Positions 24,545 to 33,439 of a DNA stretch of 35,624 bases are shown piece by piece. Position numbers and translations under genes: made by a program. The stretch is from the NCBI GenBank assembly GCA_021739625.1, contig JAIPBJ010000025.1:1-35624 (forward strand), given 5' to 3'. This DNA comes from Flavobacteriales bacterium. Lineage in GTDB: Bacteria; Bacteroidota; Bacteroidia; UBA10329. The notes beneath the pieces were generated by a model. The model was not told the DNA's origin. It was given only the letters and a program-made list of their open reading frames with translations, and made no database searches. The stretch's first letter is position 1. Every line of letters begins with the position of its first letter.

Positions 24545-25360
24545 TCAATACTGTTCGTTGGAGCTCGGAAAGTCCTTGGCGCGCACATCTGCAATGTAGC
24601 GCTGCACGGCCAACGTCATGTCCTCGTGCAGGTTGAGGTATCTGCGTAGGAAGCGGGGACTGAACTCATTGTTCATGCCCAGCATGTCGTGCGACACCAG
24701 CACCTGCCCGTCCACACCACCGCCTGCACCGATGCCGATTATGGGCACTTCGAGTTCTGAAGCCACGCGGCCGGCCAGTTTAGCAGGTACTTTCTCCAGA
24801 ACGATGGCAAAGCAGCCCGTCTCTTGCAGAAGATGTGCATCCTCAATGAGGCGGTCAGCCTCTGCTGTTTCCTTCGCTCGTACCGTGTATGTCCCGAACT
24901 TGTAGATGCTCTGTGGGGTGAGGCCCAAATGGCCCATCACCGGGATTCCGGCAGAGAGGATGCGCTCCACAGATTCGCGGATCTCGCGTCCGCCCTCCAA
25001 TTTCACGGCATGTGCGCCAGACTCCTTCATGATGCGGATGGCCGAAGTTAGTGCCTCCTTGGAATTGCCCTGATAGGATCCGAAGGGCAGATCCACCACC
25101 ACCAACGAACGCTGCACACCACGGATCACCGATGCTGCGTGATAGATCATCTGATCGAGGGTGATGGGCAGGGTGGTCTCGTGCCCGGCCATCACGTTCG
25201 ATGCCGAGTCGCCAACGAGTAGAATGTCGATGCCCGCACCATCGAGGATGCGCCCCATGGTGAAATCATAGGCAGTGAGCATGGCTATCTTCTCGCCATT
25301 GCGCTTCATCTCTTGAAGCACGTGGGTTGTGACCCGTTTTACGCTTTTGTGTACTGACAT
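24545..25360 (-). CDS. panB: 3-methyl-2-oxobutanoate hydroxymethyltransferase
   Basis: First committed enzyme of pantothenate synthesis, transferring a hydroxymethyl group from methylenetetrahydrofolate to alpha-ketoisovalerate to give ketopantoate. 271 residues, typical of the family. Landmarks in order: [19 protein letters not shown], the metal/substrate site [20 protein letters not shown] with [33 protein letters not shown], and the catalytic-Glu region AIVLEKVPA, ending near [15 protein letters not shown]. Start ATG 25360 overlaps the upstream stop as TGATG, so it is co-translated with the coiled-coil secreted protein gene, an unexpected partner. The open frame contains a TTG one codon earlier. 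Confidence 0.97.
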   Translation of the reverse strand: MSVHKSVKRVTTHVLQEMKRNGEKIAMLTAYDFTMGRILDGAGIDILLVGDSASNVMAGHETTLPITLDQMIYHAASVIRGVQRSLVVVDLPFGSYQGNSKEALTSAIRIMKESGAHAVKLEGGREIRESVERILSAGIPVMGHLGLTPQSIYKFGTYTVRAKETAEADRLIEDAHLLQETGCFAIVLEKVPAKLAGRVASELEVPIIGIGAGGGVDGQVLVSHDMLGMNNEFSPRFLRRYLNLHEDMTLAVQRYIADVRAKDFPSSNEQY

Positions 25361-26751
25361 CAATCGTTCTTTTTCTCAGCTTTTCTAACAGGAATGGGCA
25401 ATGGAGAGGCCTCAGGCAATGCTTCGGATGGAGGTGCTGCGATCTCCTTGTTCGGGTTATCCTTCTTGCCAGCTTTGCCTTCGCTCTTCTTGTCCTCCTT
25501 TGGTTTCCCGACCGGCTGTTCTACAGGTTTGGCGTCCGGGGCCGTTGACTCTGTGGCTGCAATGGGTTTGAAGTTCTTCCTTTCCCATTCCTCCTGCTCC
25601 TTCGTAAGGCGCTTGTCCTGAAGTTCGGCCTCGATCTCACTCTTCGTGTTGATGGACTCCTGCCTGTCGCGCTCCACTTTCTGCACTTCCGCCTTCTTGA
25701 TGCTCTTGTCCAACAGGGCCAATTTCAGTTTGCTGTAGGTCTGGTGTGTGGTGCGCAGCGAGTCGCGGTAGGTCTGCACCTGCGATTCGAGCCGCTGGTT
25801 CTTGACAATCTCGTCCTTCAGACTTCTGGCAACGGTCAGAAAGGCATCCTCGTCCATGTCCACAAGAATCTCGTTGCGGAATTCGGCCAACTGTTTGTTC
25901 TGCATGGTCAACCGCTGGTTCTCGGAGATGAGTCCCCCGATCTGATCCTCCATAACGCTCACTGCTTTGATGCGTTCAGTCTGACATTCGCGCAGATCCC
26001 TGTCTTTCATTTCCAGTTCAAAGCGCAACTTGGTGATCTGCTCGATGGGGGTGACGGGCGTGTTGTTGACCACCGCGCTGCTATCACCGGCAGCAATCGT
26101 CTGGGAAGTGGCATGGACGTGGAAGAAATCGGCCTTGGCCTTGGTGCCGGGGCCAATGACCAGTCCCATCTGCCCAGGGCCATAGTCGGGCACATCGAAT
26201 GACTGGGCGAATTTCCCATTGATATAGACATCCACCTGCGGCAATGCTGCACGCACCTCCAGATCGTTGTAGTCGTCCTTTCCGCGAAGCAGGTTCGACT
26301 TCACCCAGCCCTTGTCCTCTGCGGTTCCGGAGATGTAGCGGTAGTATGCCCCCACCAACTGTTTCACCCTGTATTGCTTGAATTTGTTGAACTCAACCAC
26401 CACGGCCCCCTTGCCATCGCGCTGCACAAGACACACGATTCCGATGGACTGGTCCGGTGTCTCGGCAGGGCCCATCTTCAAACGCGAAATGATGCTGAAG
26501 ACGCGAAGGCTGTTCTCCCACTTGGTCACAAAGGCGTAGGCGCTGTTGGGATTGTTGCGGTGCATGAACAGATCGCCCTTATCGGGCATATACAGGTTCT
26601 CTACCGAAGACATGTAATTCCAGTTGGCATTCTCCTCAGAGAATTCCTCGCGCAACTGCTGCACATTGTATTCCAACGTGATCGGATTCTGGCCCCAAAG
26701 GCCCACTGCGGGCAGCACGAGCGCTGCAAAGGTGAATAAGTGTCTTTTCAT
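25360..26751 (-). CDS. Secreted protein with concanavalin-like N-domain and coiled-coil, charged C-terminus
   Basis: 463 residues from ATG 26751, with a signal peptide ([17 protein letters not shown]). Residues about 22-215 look like a laminin/3-keto-disaccharide-hydrolase-type beta-sandwich ([38 protein letters not shown]). The middle (about 235-390) is a predicted coiled coil: [32 protein letters not shown] and [18 protein letters not shown]. The C-terminal 70 residues are a Lys/Pro/Glu-rich low-complexity tail. No enzyme active site is recognised. It may be an envelope structural protein. A consensus -7 element TAGCTTTG lies at 26793-26786. Its stop is fused to panB as TGATG, although the two products work in different compartments. 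Confidence 0.78.
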   Translation of the reverse strand: MKRHLFTFAALVLPAVGLWGQNPITLEYNVQQLREEFSEENANWNYMSSVENLYMPDKGDLFMHRNNPNSAYAFVTKWENSLRVFSIISRLKMGPAETPDQSIGIVCLVQRDGKGAVVVEFNKFKQYRVKQLVGAYYRYISGTAEDKGWVKSNLLRGKDDYNDLEVRAALPQVDVYINGKFAQSFDVPDYGPGQMGLVIGPGTKAKADFFHVHATSQTIAAGDSSAVVNNTPVTPIEQITKLRFELEMKDRDLRECQTERIKAVSVMEDQIGGLISENQRLTMQNKQLAEFRNEILVDMDEDAFLTVARSLKDEIVKNQRLESQVQTYRDSLRTTHQTYSKLKLALLDKSIKKAEVQKVERDRQESINTKSEIEAELQDKRLTKEQEEWERKNFKPIAATESTAPDAKPVEQPVGKPKEDKKSEGKAGKKDNPNKEIAAPPSEALPEASPLPIPVRKAEKKND

Positions 26752-26785
26752 GAGGGGTGATGACATGAACAACAAGGCAGGACGG

Positions 26786-26793
26786 CAAAGCTA
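26786..26793 (-). promoter_or_regulatory. Promoter -7 element of the coiled-coil protein/panB unit
   Basis: Minus-strand TAGCTTTG is an exact TAnnTTTG match, 35 bp upstream of the ATG at 26751. It supports that ATG over the earlier in-frame one at 26775. Confidence 0.5.
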
Positions 26794-26853
26794 TACAAAG
26801 TATAAGGAGACGTTCGCTTTTCGGTGCTGTCAGTTCCACCTTGCACATACCGC

Positions 26854-26861
26854 TATCTTTG
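26854..26861 (+). promoter_or_regulatory. Promoter -7 element of the lipoprotein gene
   Basis: TATCTTTG is an exact TAnnTTTG match that lies 12 bp before ATG 26874. It excludes the longer in-frame start at 26841 and predicts a very short leader. Confidence 0.55.
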
Positions 26862-26873
26862 CGGCCCCAACTC

Positions 26874-27986
26874 ATGGACATGTTTCAAAGAACATTCTTG
26901 GGCCTATTGGCCACAATGCTGCTCAACAGCTGCTCGACCGAATTTGATCTGGTGGGCGAATATCAGGACCGGGCCGTGGTCTATGGTCTGCTCGACCCCA
27001 ACGACAACCCTGCCAATGGCGGTGATGGACACCTGTTCCGGATCCAGAAGACGTTCCTCGGTCAGGCCTCGGCCTACGATATGGCATTGGTGCCCGACTC
27101 GTCCTATTTCCCTTACGGATCACTCAAGGTGAATCTGGTTGAATACGGTTCCAATGGATCGCAGGCAAGGTTCGCAATGGACACCACCAGCATTGACAAC
27201 AAAGATCCTGGCAACCCCGATGATGATGATTTCGATTTTTTCGGAGGAAGACAACGGTTGTACCTCAGCGGGCACGACCTCGACCCGTCCAAAGAATATG
27301 GACTTGAGATTCTGAAGATCGACCCCAACACACAGGACACGGTTTACAGGGCCGATGCGCGAACAGCCATCGTCAATGCCTCCAATTTCAAATTCGAGAA
27401 TCCGAACAGCAACTCGCCTGTGCCGCAGCAGATGGACATCTACAACGCGTCCATTCAGACTTTCAAGGACTACAACATGCGTTTCAAAACCGTTGCCAAT
27501 GCTCCTATCTACGAAGTGTGGTTGCGGTTCCATTATCGCGAAGTGATCAATGGCGTGGAGACCCCGAAGAGCATTCTATGGCTGGCCGCAAGGCTCGACA
27601 AGCTTGGCACCAGCGGCAATCAGACCACGCAAGTGCCGCTTTCGGGCGAGAGTATCATCCGTAGGATCGGAGAAATGGTGGCTGCCAATGCAGATGCGGT
27701 ACGAATCATTGGTATCCCCGGCCCCTTCCCCAACAATACCCGCGATCTGGATGTGATGGTGCTAATGGGCGGTCAGAACCTTGCTGATTTCATTGAGATC
27801 AACAGCACCAGCAACACCAGCGCGGTACAGGACAAGCCCACCTATAGCAACATCGACAACGGTCTGGGGCTGTTCTCGAGCCGCACCTCATCGACCTACG
27901 AGGGCGTCTATTTCTCCATCAGCACACTGAATGCCTTGGAAAGCAGTCAGTACACTGCCGGGCGCAACTTCATGCGAGAACCCTGA
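26874..27986 (+). CDS. Outer-membrane lipoprotein of unknown function (possibly DUF4249-like)
   Basis: 370 residues from ATG 26874 (26880 also possible), with lipobox LLNSC giving a lipidated Cys20. The mature protein starts with a beta-rich domain (AVVYGLLDPNDN, LFRIQKTFLGQ, GSLKVNLVEYG). An acidic loop follows (Asp-rich, DDDDFDFFGG), then an Ig-like strand pattern (YGLEILKIDP). The closing region has NGLGLFSSRTSS followed by a strand. This architecture recalls the DUF4249-type lipoproteins of Bacteroidota, but I cannot confirm the match. It is expected at the outer membrane. The stop codon directly abuts that of yaaA on the other strand (TGATCA), with no bases between. Confidence 0.75.
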   Translation: MDMFQRTFLGLLATMLLNSCSTEFDLVGEYQDRAVVYGLLDPNDNPANGGDGHLFRIQKTFLGQASAYDMALVPDSSYFPYGSLKVNLVEYGSNGSQARFAMDTTSIDNKDPGNPDDDDFDFFGGRQRLYLSGHDLDPSKEYGLEILKIDPNTQDTVYRADARTAIVNASNFKFENPNSNSPVPQQMDIYNASIQTFKDYNMRFKTVANAPIYEVWLRFHYREVINGVETPKSILWLAARLDKLGTSGNQTTQVPLSGESIIRRIGEMVAANADAVRIIGIPGPFPNNTRDLDVMVLMGGQNLADFIEINSTSNTSAVQDKPTYSNIDNGLGLFSSRTSSTYEGVYFSISTLNALESSQYTAGRNFMREP

Positions 27987-28751
27987 TCAACGCGTGAACA
28001 CCCAATTGTCCGCATCCGAAAGGTCTTGGGTGAAACGGTAGCCTCCTCCTTCAAAATCCTTCAGGTCTTCGGCATCGGTGATCCGGTTGCGGATGGCGAA
28101 TCCGCTCATCATTCCTCGCGCCTGCTTCACATAGAGGAACAGCGATTTGAGCTGACCATTCTTGTAATCCTTGAATGAAGGCGTGATGACCTGCGCGTTC
28201 AGTTTCTTGGCTTTCACTGCCTTGAAATACTCGGCAGAGGCCAGATTGACAACCACATCAGCTCTCAGGACTGAAAGCTGGGCGTTGATGCTTTCCGTGA
28301 TGCTGTCGCCCCAGAAATCATAGAGGCTCTTGGATTTCCTCACCGACAGTCTGGTTCCCATCTCCAAACGATGGGGCCTGATGAGGTCCAGGGGGCGCAA
28401 CAGGCCATGCAGCCCACTAAGAATGCGCAGATGCTGCTGGGCGAAATCGAGATCTCCGACCGACATGCTGGCCGCATCCAGCCCTTGGTAAACATCGCCA
28501 TTGAAGGCCAGCAGGGCCTGCTTCAGCTCGCCTTGGGTGAAATCCGACTCCCAGGCCGCGTAGCGTTCCCTGTTCAGATAGGCGAGATCCTCGCTCAGAT
28601 CCATCAGCTCACGGATCTGTTTCACCGATAGTTTCCGCAGCGCACTCATCAACTGCGATGAACGTTCCAGTCCATCTGGCAGGGTATGGGGGACAAGATC
28701 GGCCAATGGCGAAAAGTCGAGCTTCTTGGCAGGCGAAAGGAGAATGAGCAT
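27987..28751 (-). CDS. yaaA: YaaA family protein (peroxide stress, DUF328)
   Basis: 254 residues, the usual length. The start MLILLSPAKKLDF at ATG 28751 is the family hallmark. Further matches are SSQLMSALRKLS, YAAWESDFT, ALLAFNGDVYQGLDA, LRILSGLHGLLRPLDLI followed by PHRLEMGTRL, the YDFWGDSI region, VVNLASAEYFKAV and the end GGGYRF. YaaA in E. coli lowers free iron and protects from peroxide damage, and binds DNA; that role is assumed here by homology. The upstream in-frame start at 28823 adds 24 residues with no conservation. Convergent with the lipoprotein gene with no spacer. Confidence 0.94.
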   Translation of the reverse strand: MLILLSPAKKLDFSPLADLVPHTLPDGLERSSQLMSALRKLSVKQIRELMDLSEDLAYLNRERYAAWESDFTQGELKQALLAFNGDVYQGLDAASMSVGDLDFAQQHLRILSGLHGLLRPLDLIRPHRLEMGTRLSVRKSKSLYDFWGDSITESINAQLSVLRADVVVNLASAEYFKAVKAKKLNAQVITPSFKDYKNGQLKSLFLYVKQARGMMSGFAIRNRITDAEDLKDFEGGGYRFTQDLSDADNWVFTR

Positions 28752-28802
28752 CTGACCGGGTGTGGGTTGGAGATGAACATCGCAGTTGCGCAATGTTCGG
28801 TC

Positions 28803-28813
28803 TGCCAAATATG
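28803..28813 (-). promoter_or_regulatory. Promoter-like element CATATTTGGCA upstream of yaaA
   Basis: Minus-strand CATATTTGGCA repeats the block seen before both charged-helix genes. It differs from TAnnTTTG at one base and stands about 52 bp before the yaaA ATG. TTGAC occurs just upstream. Confidence 0.4.
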
Positions 28814-28931
28814 CGAAAGTCAAGTGCAGTTCGGCAGTTGAAGTCGATATTACCTTTCTGCAAACTTGTTGGACACGTGAATCACGTATGAGTAATACGC
28901 ATAATTTCGGGATTTCAATTGCATCCCTATC

Positions 28932-29222
28932 ATGGACATTGCCGCAATTATGAAAAACGCGGGTTTCTTGCTGGCAGCGGCCCTGCTGGTCTATGTTGTT
29001 GTGCTCCTACTATTGCGGTATTCCAAATACTACCGCTTGGTCAACTGTCCCGTCTGTGGGCAGAAACTGAGCCGTCACAAGCGCAAGGGAACAGAGAAAT
29101 GGATTACCGGACTTTCTCTGGGCATCCTGCCAGTGAAGCGCTATCGCTGTTACGGGTGCTATTGGGAAGGTCAGGCCTTTGAGATTCCGAAGACCACAGA
29201 ACTGAAAGAAGCAGAGGAGTGA
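28932..29222 (+). CDS. Small membrane-anchored zinc-ribbon protein
   Basis: 96 residues. One strong transmembrane helix (about 11-29, FLLAAALLVYVVVLLLL) is followed by a basic stretch. Two CxxC pairs, CPVC at 39-42 and CYGC at 73-76, would form a rubredoxin-like zinc ribbon. Between them lies a basic, flexible segment (KLSRHKRKGTEKW). The Cys-containing part would face the cytoplasm by the positive-inside rule. No family name or function is recognised. An ATG six codons later is an alternative start. Convergent with the Kazal gene 31 bp away. Confidence 0.75.
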   Translation: MDIAAIMKNAGFLLAAALLVYVVVLLLLRYSKYYRLVNCPVCGQKLSRHKRKGTEKWITGLSLGILPVKRYRCYGCYWEGQAFEIPKTTELKEAEE

Positions 29223-29253
29223 CCGCATTCCGGTGTGCGTTCCAAAACCGCGT

Positions 29254-29712
29254 TCAGTCCCACTTCATGAATTTGGAAGTGAACGTCTCTCCCATTGATT
29301 CGGCAATAATGAAATAGATGCCCTGCCGATAGCCATATACAGGGATGTAGAGCTGTTCGTTGCTCACGCTGTGCATGAACCGGTAGTACATGATATTGCC
29401 GGTGCGGTCGAAGATGTAGATGTTGACATCGCCCTCGAAACGCGTGGCCACGCTCAGATTGATGAACTCCCCGACAGGGTTGGGATAGAACCTGAATGCC
29501 ACCTTTTCGCAAGGCCCTTCGCTATAGAAGTTGAGGGCGGCATACTGCCAGTGGCAGAAATTGATATAGGTGACCTGATCGCACCCACAGACGGGAATGT
29601 AATCGTTGTAGCAGGGCGGATTCTGGAGTGGGAAGGAAAGACTGTCAGCACATTGGCCCTGCACATTCAAGGCGAGCGAGAGCGCAATGGAGAAAGTGGT
29701 CAGGAACTTCAT
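29254..29712 (-). CDS. T9SS-secreted Kazal-type protease inhibitor-like protein
   Basis: 152 residues. A signal peptide (1-20) is followed by a Kazal-like domain with six cysteines at 21, 34, 42, 44, 53 and 68, including the diagnostic PVCGCDQVTYINFC and closing GPC. The remainder (about 74-152) is a type A T9SS sorting domain: FRFYPNPVGEFINL, VNIYIFDRTGNIMYY, and QGIYFII near the end, finishing in KFMKW. Kazal domains block serine proteases by a canonical loop; inhibition here is inferred only. The product is predicted to be exported and attached to or released from the cell surface. ATG 29712 overlaps the upstream stop as ATGA. Confidence 0.9.
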   Translation of the reverse strand: MKFLTTFSIALSLALNVQGQCADSLSFPLQNPPCYNDYIPVCGCDQVTYINFCHWQYAALNFYSEGPCEKVAFRFYPNPVGEFINLSVATRFEGDVNIYIFDRTGNIMYYRFMHSVSNEQLYIPVYGYRQGIYFIIAESMGETFTSKFMKWD

Positions 29713-31082
29713 TCGGCCTCCGAAGTTAAGCTGTCCTGAACAAACAGCTTGACTTTTCCACCGAAGTGAAGGCTCAGGTGGCGATTAAGATGATGGGCCG
29801 TGTCCGTCCTTATCTCGGCCGACTGCAACCAGCCCGCATCCGGAAGTGGTCTGAGTGCCAGCAATGTGTCGCCAAGCTCCACAGCCTCTGCAATGTTCTG
29901 CATCCTGTCATCCACCGCTTCTGCGTAGCGCATGGCACGCGGCAGTTCGATGGCCAGTTCACCTACCTGATAGCCCAGCAGCACCACCTGTGCCACCAGT
30001 GCCAGATGGAACAGCCAGCCCTTGAGCTTCGCATCCAACCAATCGCCCAACTGCCACGCCATGGCCGCGCCCAACACAAGCATCGCGGCAGAGATGGGAA
30101 GCCATGCCCTGTCAGGCCCCATATCGCTCATCAGCAGCCCCATCATCAACGAAACAAACAGCATCATAATGTCGGTCAGGGCAAAACCGTGGCGGTTGCC
30201 GCTGAAAAGCTCCGAGAGTCCACTGACCTGACTTTGGCGTGTGATCATCCCCATCCAGGCCACGGGCAGCAGGAATGCCAGCATCGCTGGCAGCACAGTT
30301 GGGATGCGGAACAGCAGCAGCCGACCATAATTCTTCAAGGCTATCAACAGTCTGTCTGTCAATGGCATTTGCGGCAGATGTTCAAAGCGCACCTGTGCCC
30401 CATTGCCCATCGCATCGATGATGAGACCTGTGAGGCAGGCGATGGTCGCTACATGGAACATCCTCGGGCCGATGCTTTCACCCCGCAGCAGACCGATGTA
30501 GATGAGCAGGATGAGCGTACACACGGCCACTGTCTCGGATGAACCGCCCACATAAAGGAATACCAATGTCACCATTGGAATGCGCCACCACTTCCCGCCA
30601 TTCATAATCAGCAGCCCGAAACCGAACGCCACGGCCAGCACTCCCCACAGATACATGGGGACCGAACAGAGCCAGTACCACGTGTCGCCCGTGCCGAACG
30701 ACACATAGAACAGCCCTGCCAACACATAGAATGGCAGATAGAGATACATGATGGTGAACTCTTGGAAGATGATCTTGAACAGCATCGCAAAGGCCGCCCA
30801 GCCCAGCGCCATTGTCAGCACGTGAAGCAGCGGCAGCGTGACTCCGTCCTGCCACCCCGAAAAGAACCCATTGACCACCAGGGTCGATGCCCAGCGCGGG
30901 TTCCAATTGTGGTAAAGCAGCACCATCGCATCCCAAACGCCATGCTCCCGCGTCAGCGCCAGATATTGGAAATCATCAGCAGACGGGCGGTTATAGAAAC
31001 CTATGGACAGGAATGTGACCACGAAGATGAACGCATTCGCGCCCATCAGCAGGTTCATCCATTTCTCGCGTGTGGTGTCCAT
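29709..31082 (-). CDS. Polytopic membrane protein, DUF6056-like
   Basis: 457 residues with ten or more hydrophobic segments. After the first transmembrane helix comes the conserved-looking loop NRPSADDFQYLALTREHGVW, with an Asp-Asp pair. LLYHNWNPRWAS follows shortly after, matching the DUF6056 family of putative GT-C-type glycosyltransferase-like proteins as I remember it. The acidic pair in the first periplasmic loop is the usual catalytic location in GT-C enzymes. The last 70 residues are a soluble tail. It lies between an LTA-synthase-family gene and the Kazal gene, which suggests an envelope-glycan role. The start is ATG 31082, 91 bp after the upstream stop; the stop overlaps the Kazal start. 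Confidence 0.72.
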   Translation of the reverse strand: MDTTREKWMNLLMGANAFIFVVTFLSIGFYNRPSADDFQYLALTREHGVWDAMVLLYHNWNPRWASTLVVNGFFSGWQDGVTLPLLHVLTMALGWAAFAMLFKIIFQEFTIMYLYLPFYVLAGLFYVSFGTGDTWYWLCSVPMYLWGVLAVAFGFGLLIMNGGKWWRIPMVTLVFLYVGGSSETVAVCTLILLIYIGLLRGESIGPRMFHVATIACLTGLIIDAMGNGAQVRFEHLPQMPLTDRLLIALKNYGRLLLFRIPTVLPAMLAFLLPVAWMGMITRQSQVSGLSELFSGNRHGFALTDIMMLFVSLMMGLLMSDMGPDRAWLPISAAMLVLGAAMAWQLGDWLDAKLKGWLFHLALVAQVVLLGYQVGELAIELPRAMRYAEAVDDRMQNIAEAVELGDTLLALRPLPDAGWLQSAEIRTDTAHHLNRHLSLHFGGKVKLFVQDSLTSEAE

Positions 31083-31173
31083 TTGTTCTTCAGCGTTGAT
31101 ATGGCGTAGGGATGGAAAACAGGCAACAAACGGACACCTCGGTCATGCGGAGACCATTTTCAATTTTCGGGGA

Positions 31174-33111
31174 CTAATTTCCACTCCCTACCTGCATTTC
31201 ATTGTCTATCAACCTCTGGTTATACTGTTGAATGAATGCCTTGACGCGGAGTTCCAGCGAATCCACAACATCCGGCCGAGCGGTCAGCAGATTCTCCCGA
31301 AGCATCGTATCCTGCTTGAAATTGAACAGAGCTGTGCTGCGGCTGCCATCGAACTGAAGCAGATGGTCACCCATGAAGATCTGATGGAAACCGTTGTAGT
31401 TGACCACAAATGGCTCCAAGCTGTCATTGAGCACGTCATTGCCGAAGGCGATGAAAGGGCTGTCGTGGCCCAGATGATTCAGCACGGTGGGCATGATGTC
31501 GTTCTGCTGTACCAATCTCTTCGAGCGGCCATGCAGACTTCCATCGGGACGATAGAAGATGATGGGAACTGCGAACACCCCTGCACTGGTCTGAAACTGG
31601 CGGTGGTGCGTGTCAACATTGGTGTGGTCGGCAGTGATGACGAAAAGGGTATTGTCGAACCAAGGCATCTTGGACGCGGTGGCAAAGAATCTTCTGAGCG
31701 CGTTGTCCGTGTATCCGATGCACTTGTGGATGCTTAGATTGCCTTCTGGAAAAACACCTTTGTATGATTCTGGGACACTGTAGGGATGATGCGATGACAC
31801 AGTGAAGACGGCCGTATGAAATGGTTGGCGCATCCCATTCATCTGTGCAGCGAAGAATTGAAGGAACGGCTCGTCCCAGATGCCCCAATTGCCGTCAAAG
31901 TCTGCATTGTTGCCATATTCATCCCTGCCCACATACTTCTGATAGCCAGCGATGCGCGCAAATGCCTGAAAGCCCATTGACCCATTGGGCGCACCATGGA
32001 AGAACGCAGTGGAATACCCATGCTCGCCCAGAATGGAAGCAAGGCTGTTGATGTCATTGCCAGCGTAGGGCGTGAGCACATAAGGCTCTACCAGCGATGG
32101 GATGCTTGCAAGGATCGAAGGCATGGCATCGATGGATTTCTTCCCATTGGCAAAGGAGTGCTCGAATGTCAGGCCCTTACCGATCAATGAATCGAGAAAC
32201 GGGGTGTAGCCCACACTCAGGCCGTTGAGCGCACCGATATATTCTTTGCCGAAACTCTCCAGAATAATGACCACCACATTGAGGGGACGGAAGACGGCAC
32301 TGTCGGCAGGCATCCGGACAGGTGAAAAGAGGGCCGCCATCTCAATTTCATCCTTGAAATAATCCACTTTCTCCAGCGGAGTGATCTCCAGTGTTTTGAG
32401 AATGGCGAAAGGCGTGTTGAGCACCACGGCCATTTCCAGCGGACGCTGCACGTACTGCCCCGCATTGCTCAGGGTGATGGGCCGAAGCCCTTTTTCAAAG
32501 CCACCGCGCACACCGCCCACGAAAGCCACCGTGCCGATGCAGAGCAACAATGCGCCAACGGGAAAGTAAATGCCTGCCCGGGACAGTTTCGCTGGACGCG
32601 GCAGTGCCTTGCCATAGGTCAGGAAAAGCAACGCGACCAAAGCGGCCAGCAACAGTGCCAACCACCAGTAGTCGACCATGAACCGGAGCGAAAGCCCCAC
32701 CATGTTGGTCTCGTTGCTGAACTCCTGCACCACGCTGGCGGTCGTTCTGCGAAGGGTGAATCGGAAATAGGCGATGTCGATGCAGTTAAGCCCCAACGCG
32801 ATCGTGTTGCTCACAAGAAAGAGCCATTTGGCCGACAGTTGATAACCGGAGTTGTATCGGAATGGGAACGGTACCGTGAAAAGGAAAATGAACAGGATGT
32901 TGACGTAGAGCACGGCCACGAGGTCGAAACGCAGGCCGCCCACCATCATCACGGCCAACCGTTCTGGTGTCACATCGGGAAAAAAACCAAGGTTGTAGAA
33001 ATAGAAGACCGCCCTGAGCATCGAAAAGAGTACCAGCACCACCAGCAGGCGCCTGAGAAGCGCAGCATAGAGGTCGAGGCTCAGGGAGTTCAATGCTGTG
33101 GCGATGGACAT
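31174..33111 (-). CDS. LTA synthase family membrane phosphotransferase/sulfatase-fold protein
   Basis: 645 residues. Five or so N-terminal transmembrane segments (within about 15-200) are followed by a periplasmic alkaline-phosphatase/sulfatase-type domain (about 275-600). Metal and catalytic residues are visible: Glu285 in VVIILESFGKE; the nucleophile region NGKKSIDAMPSILASIPSL with Ser326 where Gram-positive LtaS has Thr; and Asp495-His496 in ITADHTN. Gram-negative members transfer phosphoglycerol or phosphoethanolamine to envelope glycans, though the substrate here is unknown. A consensus TATTTTTG promoter precedes ATG 33111. It heads a minus-strand unit with the DUF6056-like and Kazal genes. 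Confidence 0.92.
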   Translation of the reverse strand: MSIATALNSLSLDLYAALLRRLLVVLVLFSMLRAVFYFYNLGFFPDVTPERLAVMMVGGLRFDLVAVLYVNILFIFLFTVPFPFRYNSGYQLSAKWLFLVSNTIALGLNCIDIAYFRFTLRRTTASVVQEFSNETNMVGLSLRFMVDYWWLALLLAALVALLFLTYGKALPRPAKLSRAGIYFPVGALLLCIGTVAFVGGVRGGFEKGLRPITLSNAGQYVQRPLEMAVVLNTPFAILKTLEITPLEKVDYFKDEIEMAALFSPVRMPADSAVFRPLNVVVIILESFGKEYIGALNGLSVGYTPFLDSLIGKGLTFEHSFANGKKSIDAMPSILASIPSLVEPYVLTPYAGNDINSLASILGEHGYSTAFFHGAPNGSMGFQAFARIAGYQKYVGRDEYGNNADFDGNWGIWDEPFLQFFAAQMNGMRQPFHTAVFTVSSHHPYSVPESYKGVFPEGNLSIHKCIGYTDNALRRFFATASKMPWFDNTLFVITADHTNVDTHHRQFQTSAGVFAVPIIFYRPDGSLHGRSKRLVQQNDIMPTVLNHLGHDSPFIAFGNDVLNDSLEPFVVNYNGFHQIFMGDHLLQFDGSRSTALFNFKQDTMLRENLLTARPDVVDSLELRVKAFIQQYNQRLIDNEMQVGSGN

Positions 33112-33133
33112 TGGGGCCGGTCTGGAATCCCGT

Positions 33134-33141
33134 CAAAAATA
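33134..33141 (-). promoter_or_regulatory. Promoter -7 element of the LTA-synthase-family operon
   Basis: Minus-strand TATTTTTG matches TAnnTTTG exactly, with the ATG 22 bp downstream. No TTG at the 19-nt spacing. Confidence 0.5.
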
Positions 33142-33216
33142 GTGAGCCGACCGAGGGAGCCGTCAGGCCTGTTCTGCCGCGCTTCGTACCGGACCCAAAG
33201 GGACGGAATAAAGAAC

Positions 33217-33247
33217 AAAAAACCCGCTAACGTATTCAGTTAGCGGG
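33217..33247 (-). terminator. Rho-independent terminator of tRNA-Lys
   Basis: Perfect 9-bp stem CCCGCTAAC (33223-33231) / GTTAGCGGG (33239-33247) with a 7-nt loop. On the minus strand it is followed by a run of six T (33222-33217), placed directly after the tRNA 3' end. Confidence 0.92.
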
Positions 33248-33255
33248 CTTTGATG

Positions 33256-33328
33256 TGACCTGGCTGGGGCTCGAACCCAGGACCCTAACATTAAAAGTGT
33301 TATGCTCTACCAGCTGAGCTACCAGATC
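33256..33328 (-). tRNA. tRNA-Lys (anticodon TTT)
   Basis: Minus-strand cloverleaf: acceptor arms GATCTGG/CCAGGTC pair through all seven positions (one T-G wobble). D-arm sequence AGCTCAGCTGGTAGAGC; anticodon loop CTTTTAA with anticodon TTT between ATAAC-A and T-GTTA stem sides; T-arm CTGGG-TTCGAGC-CCCAG. The CCA end is not encoded. The discriminator base is A. Confidence 0.97.
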
Positions 33329-33352
33329 GGGAGGTGCTTTGAAAAGCGGGTG

Positions 33353-33382
33353 CAAATATAGGTTTTCGGTTCACTCGTCCAA
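33353..33382 (-). promoter_or_regulatory. Full-consensus promoter of tRNA-Lys
   Basis: Minus strand reads TTG (33382-33380), exactly 19 nt, then TATATTTG (33360-33353). This is the complete Bacteroidota sigma consensus TTG-N19-TAnnTTTG, 25 bp upstream of the tRNA 5' end. It is the clearest promoter in the window and calibrates the others. Confidence 0.8.
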
Positions 33383-33439
33383 AGCCTATCGGGCATAAAG
33401 GAAAAACTTCATGAATCCCAACGGGGACAGGCATTCCCG

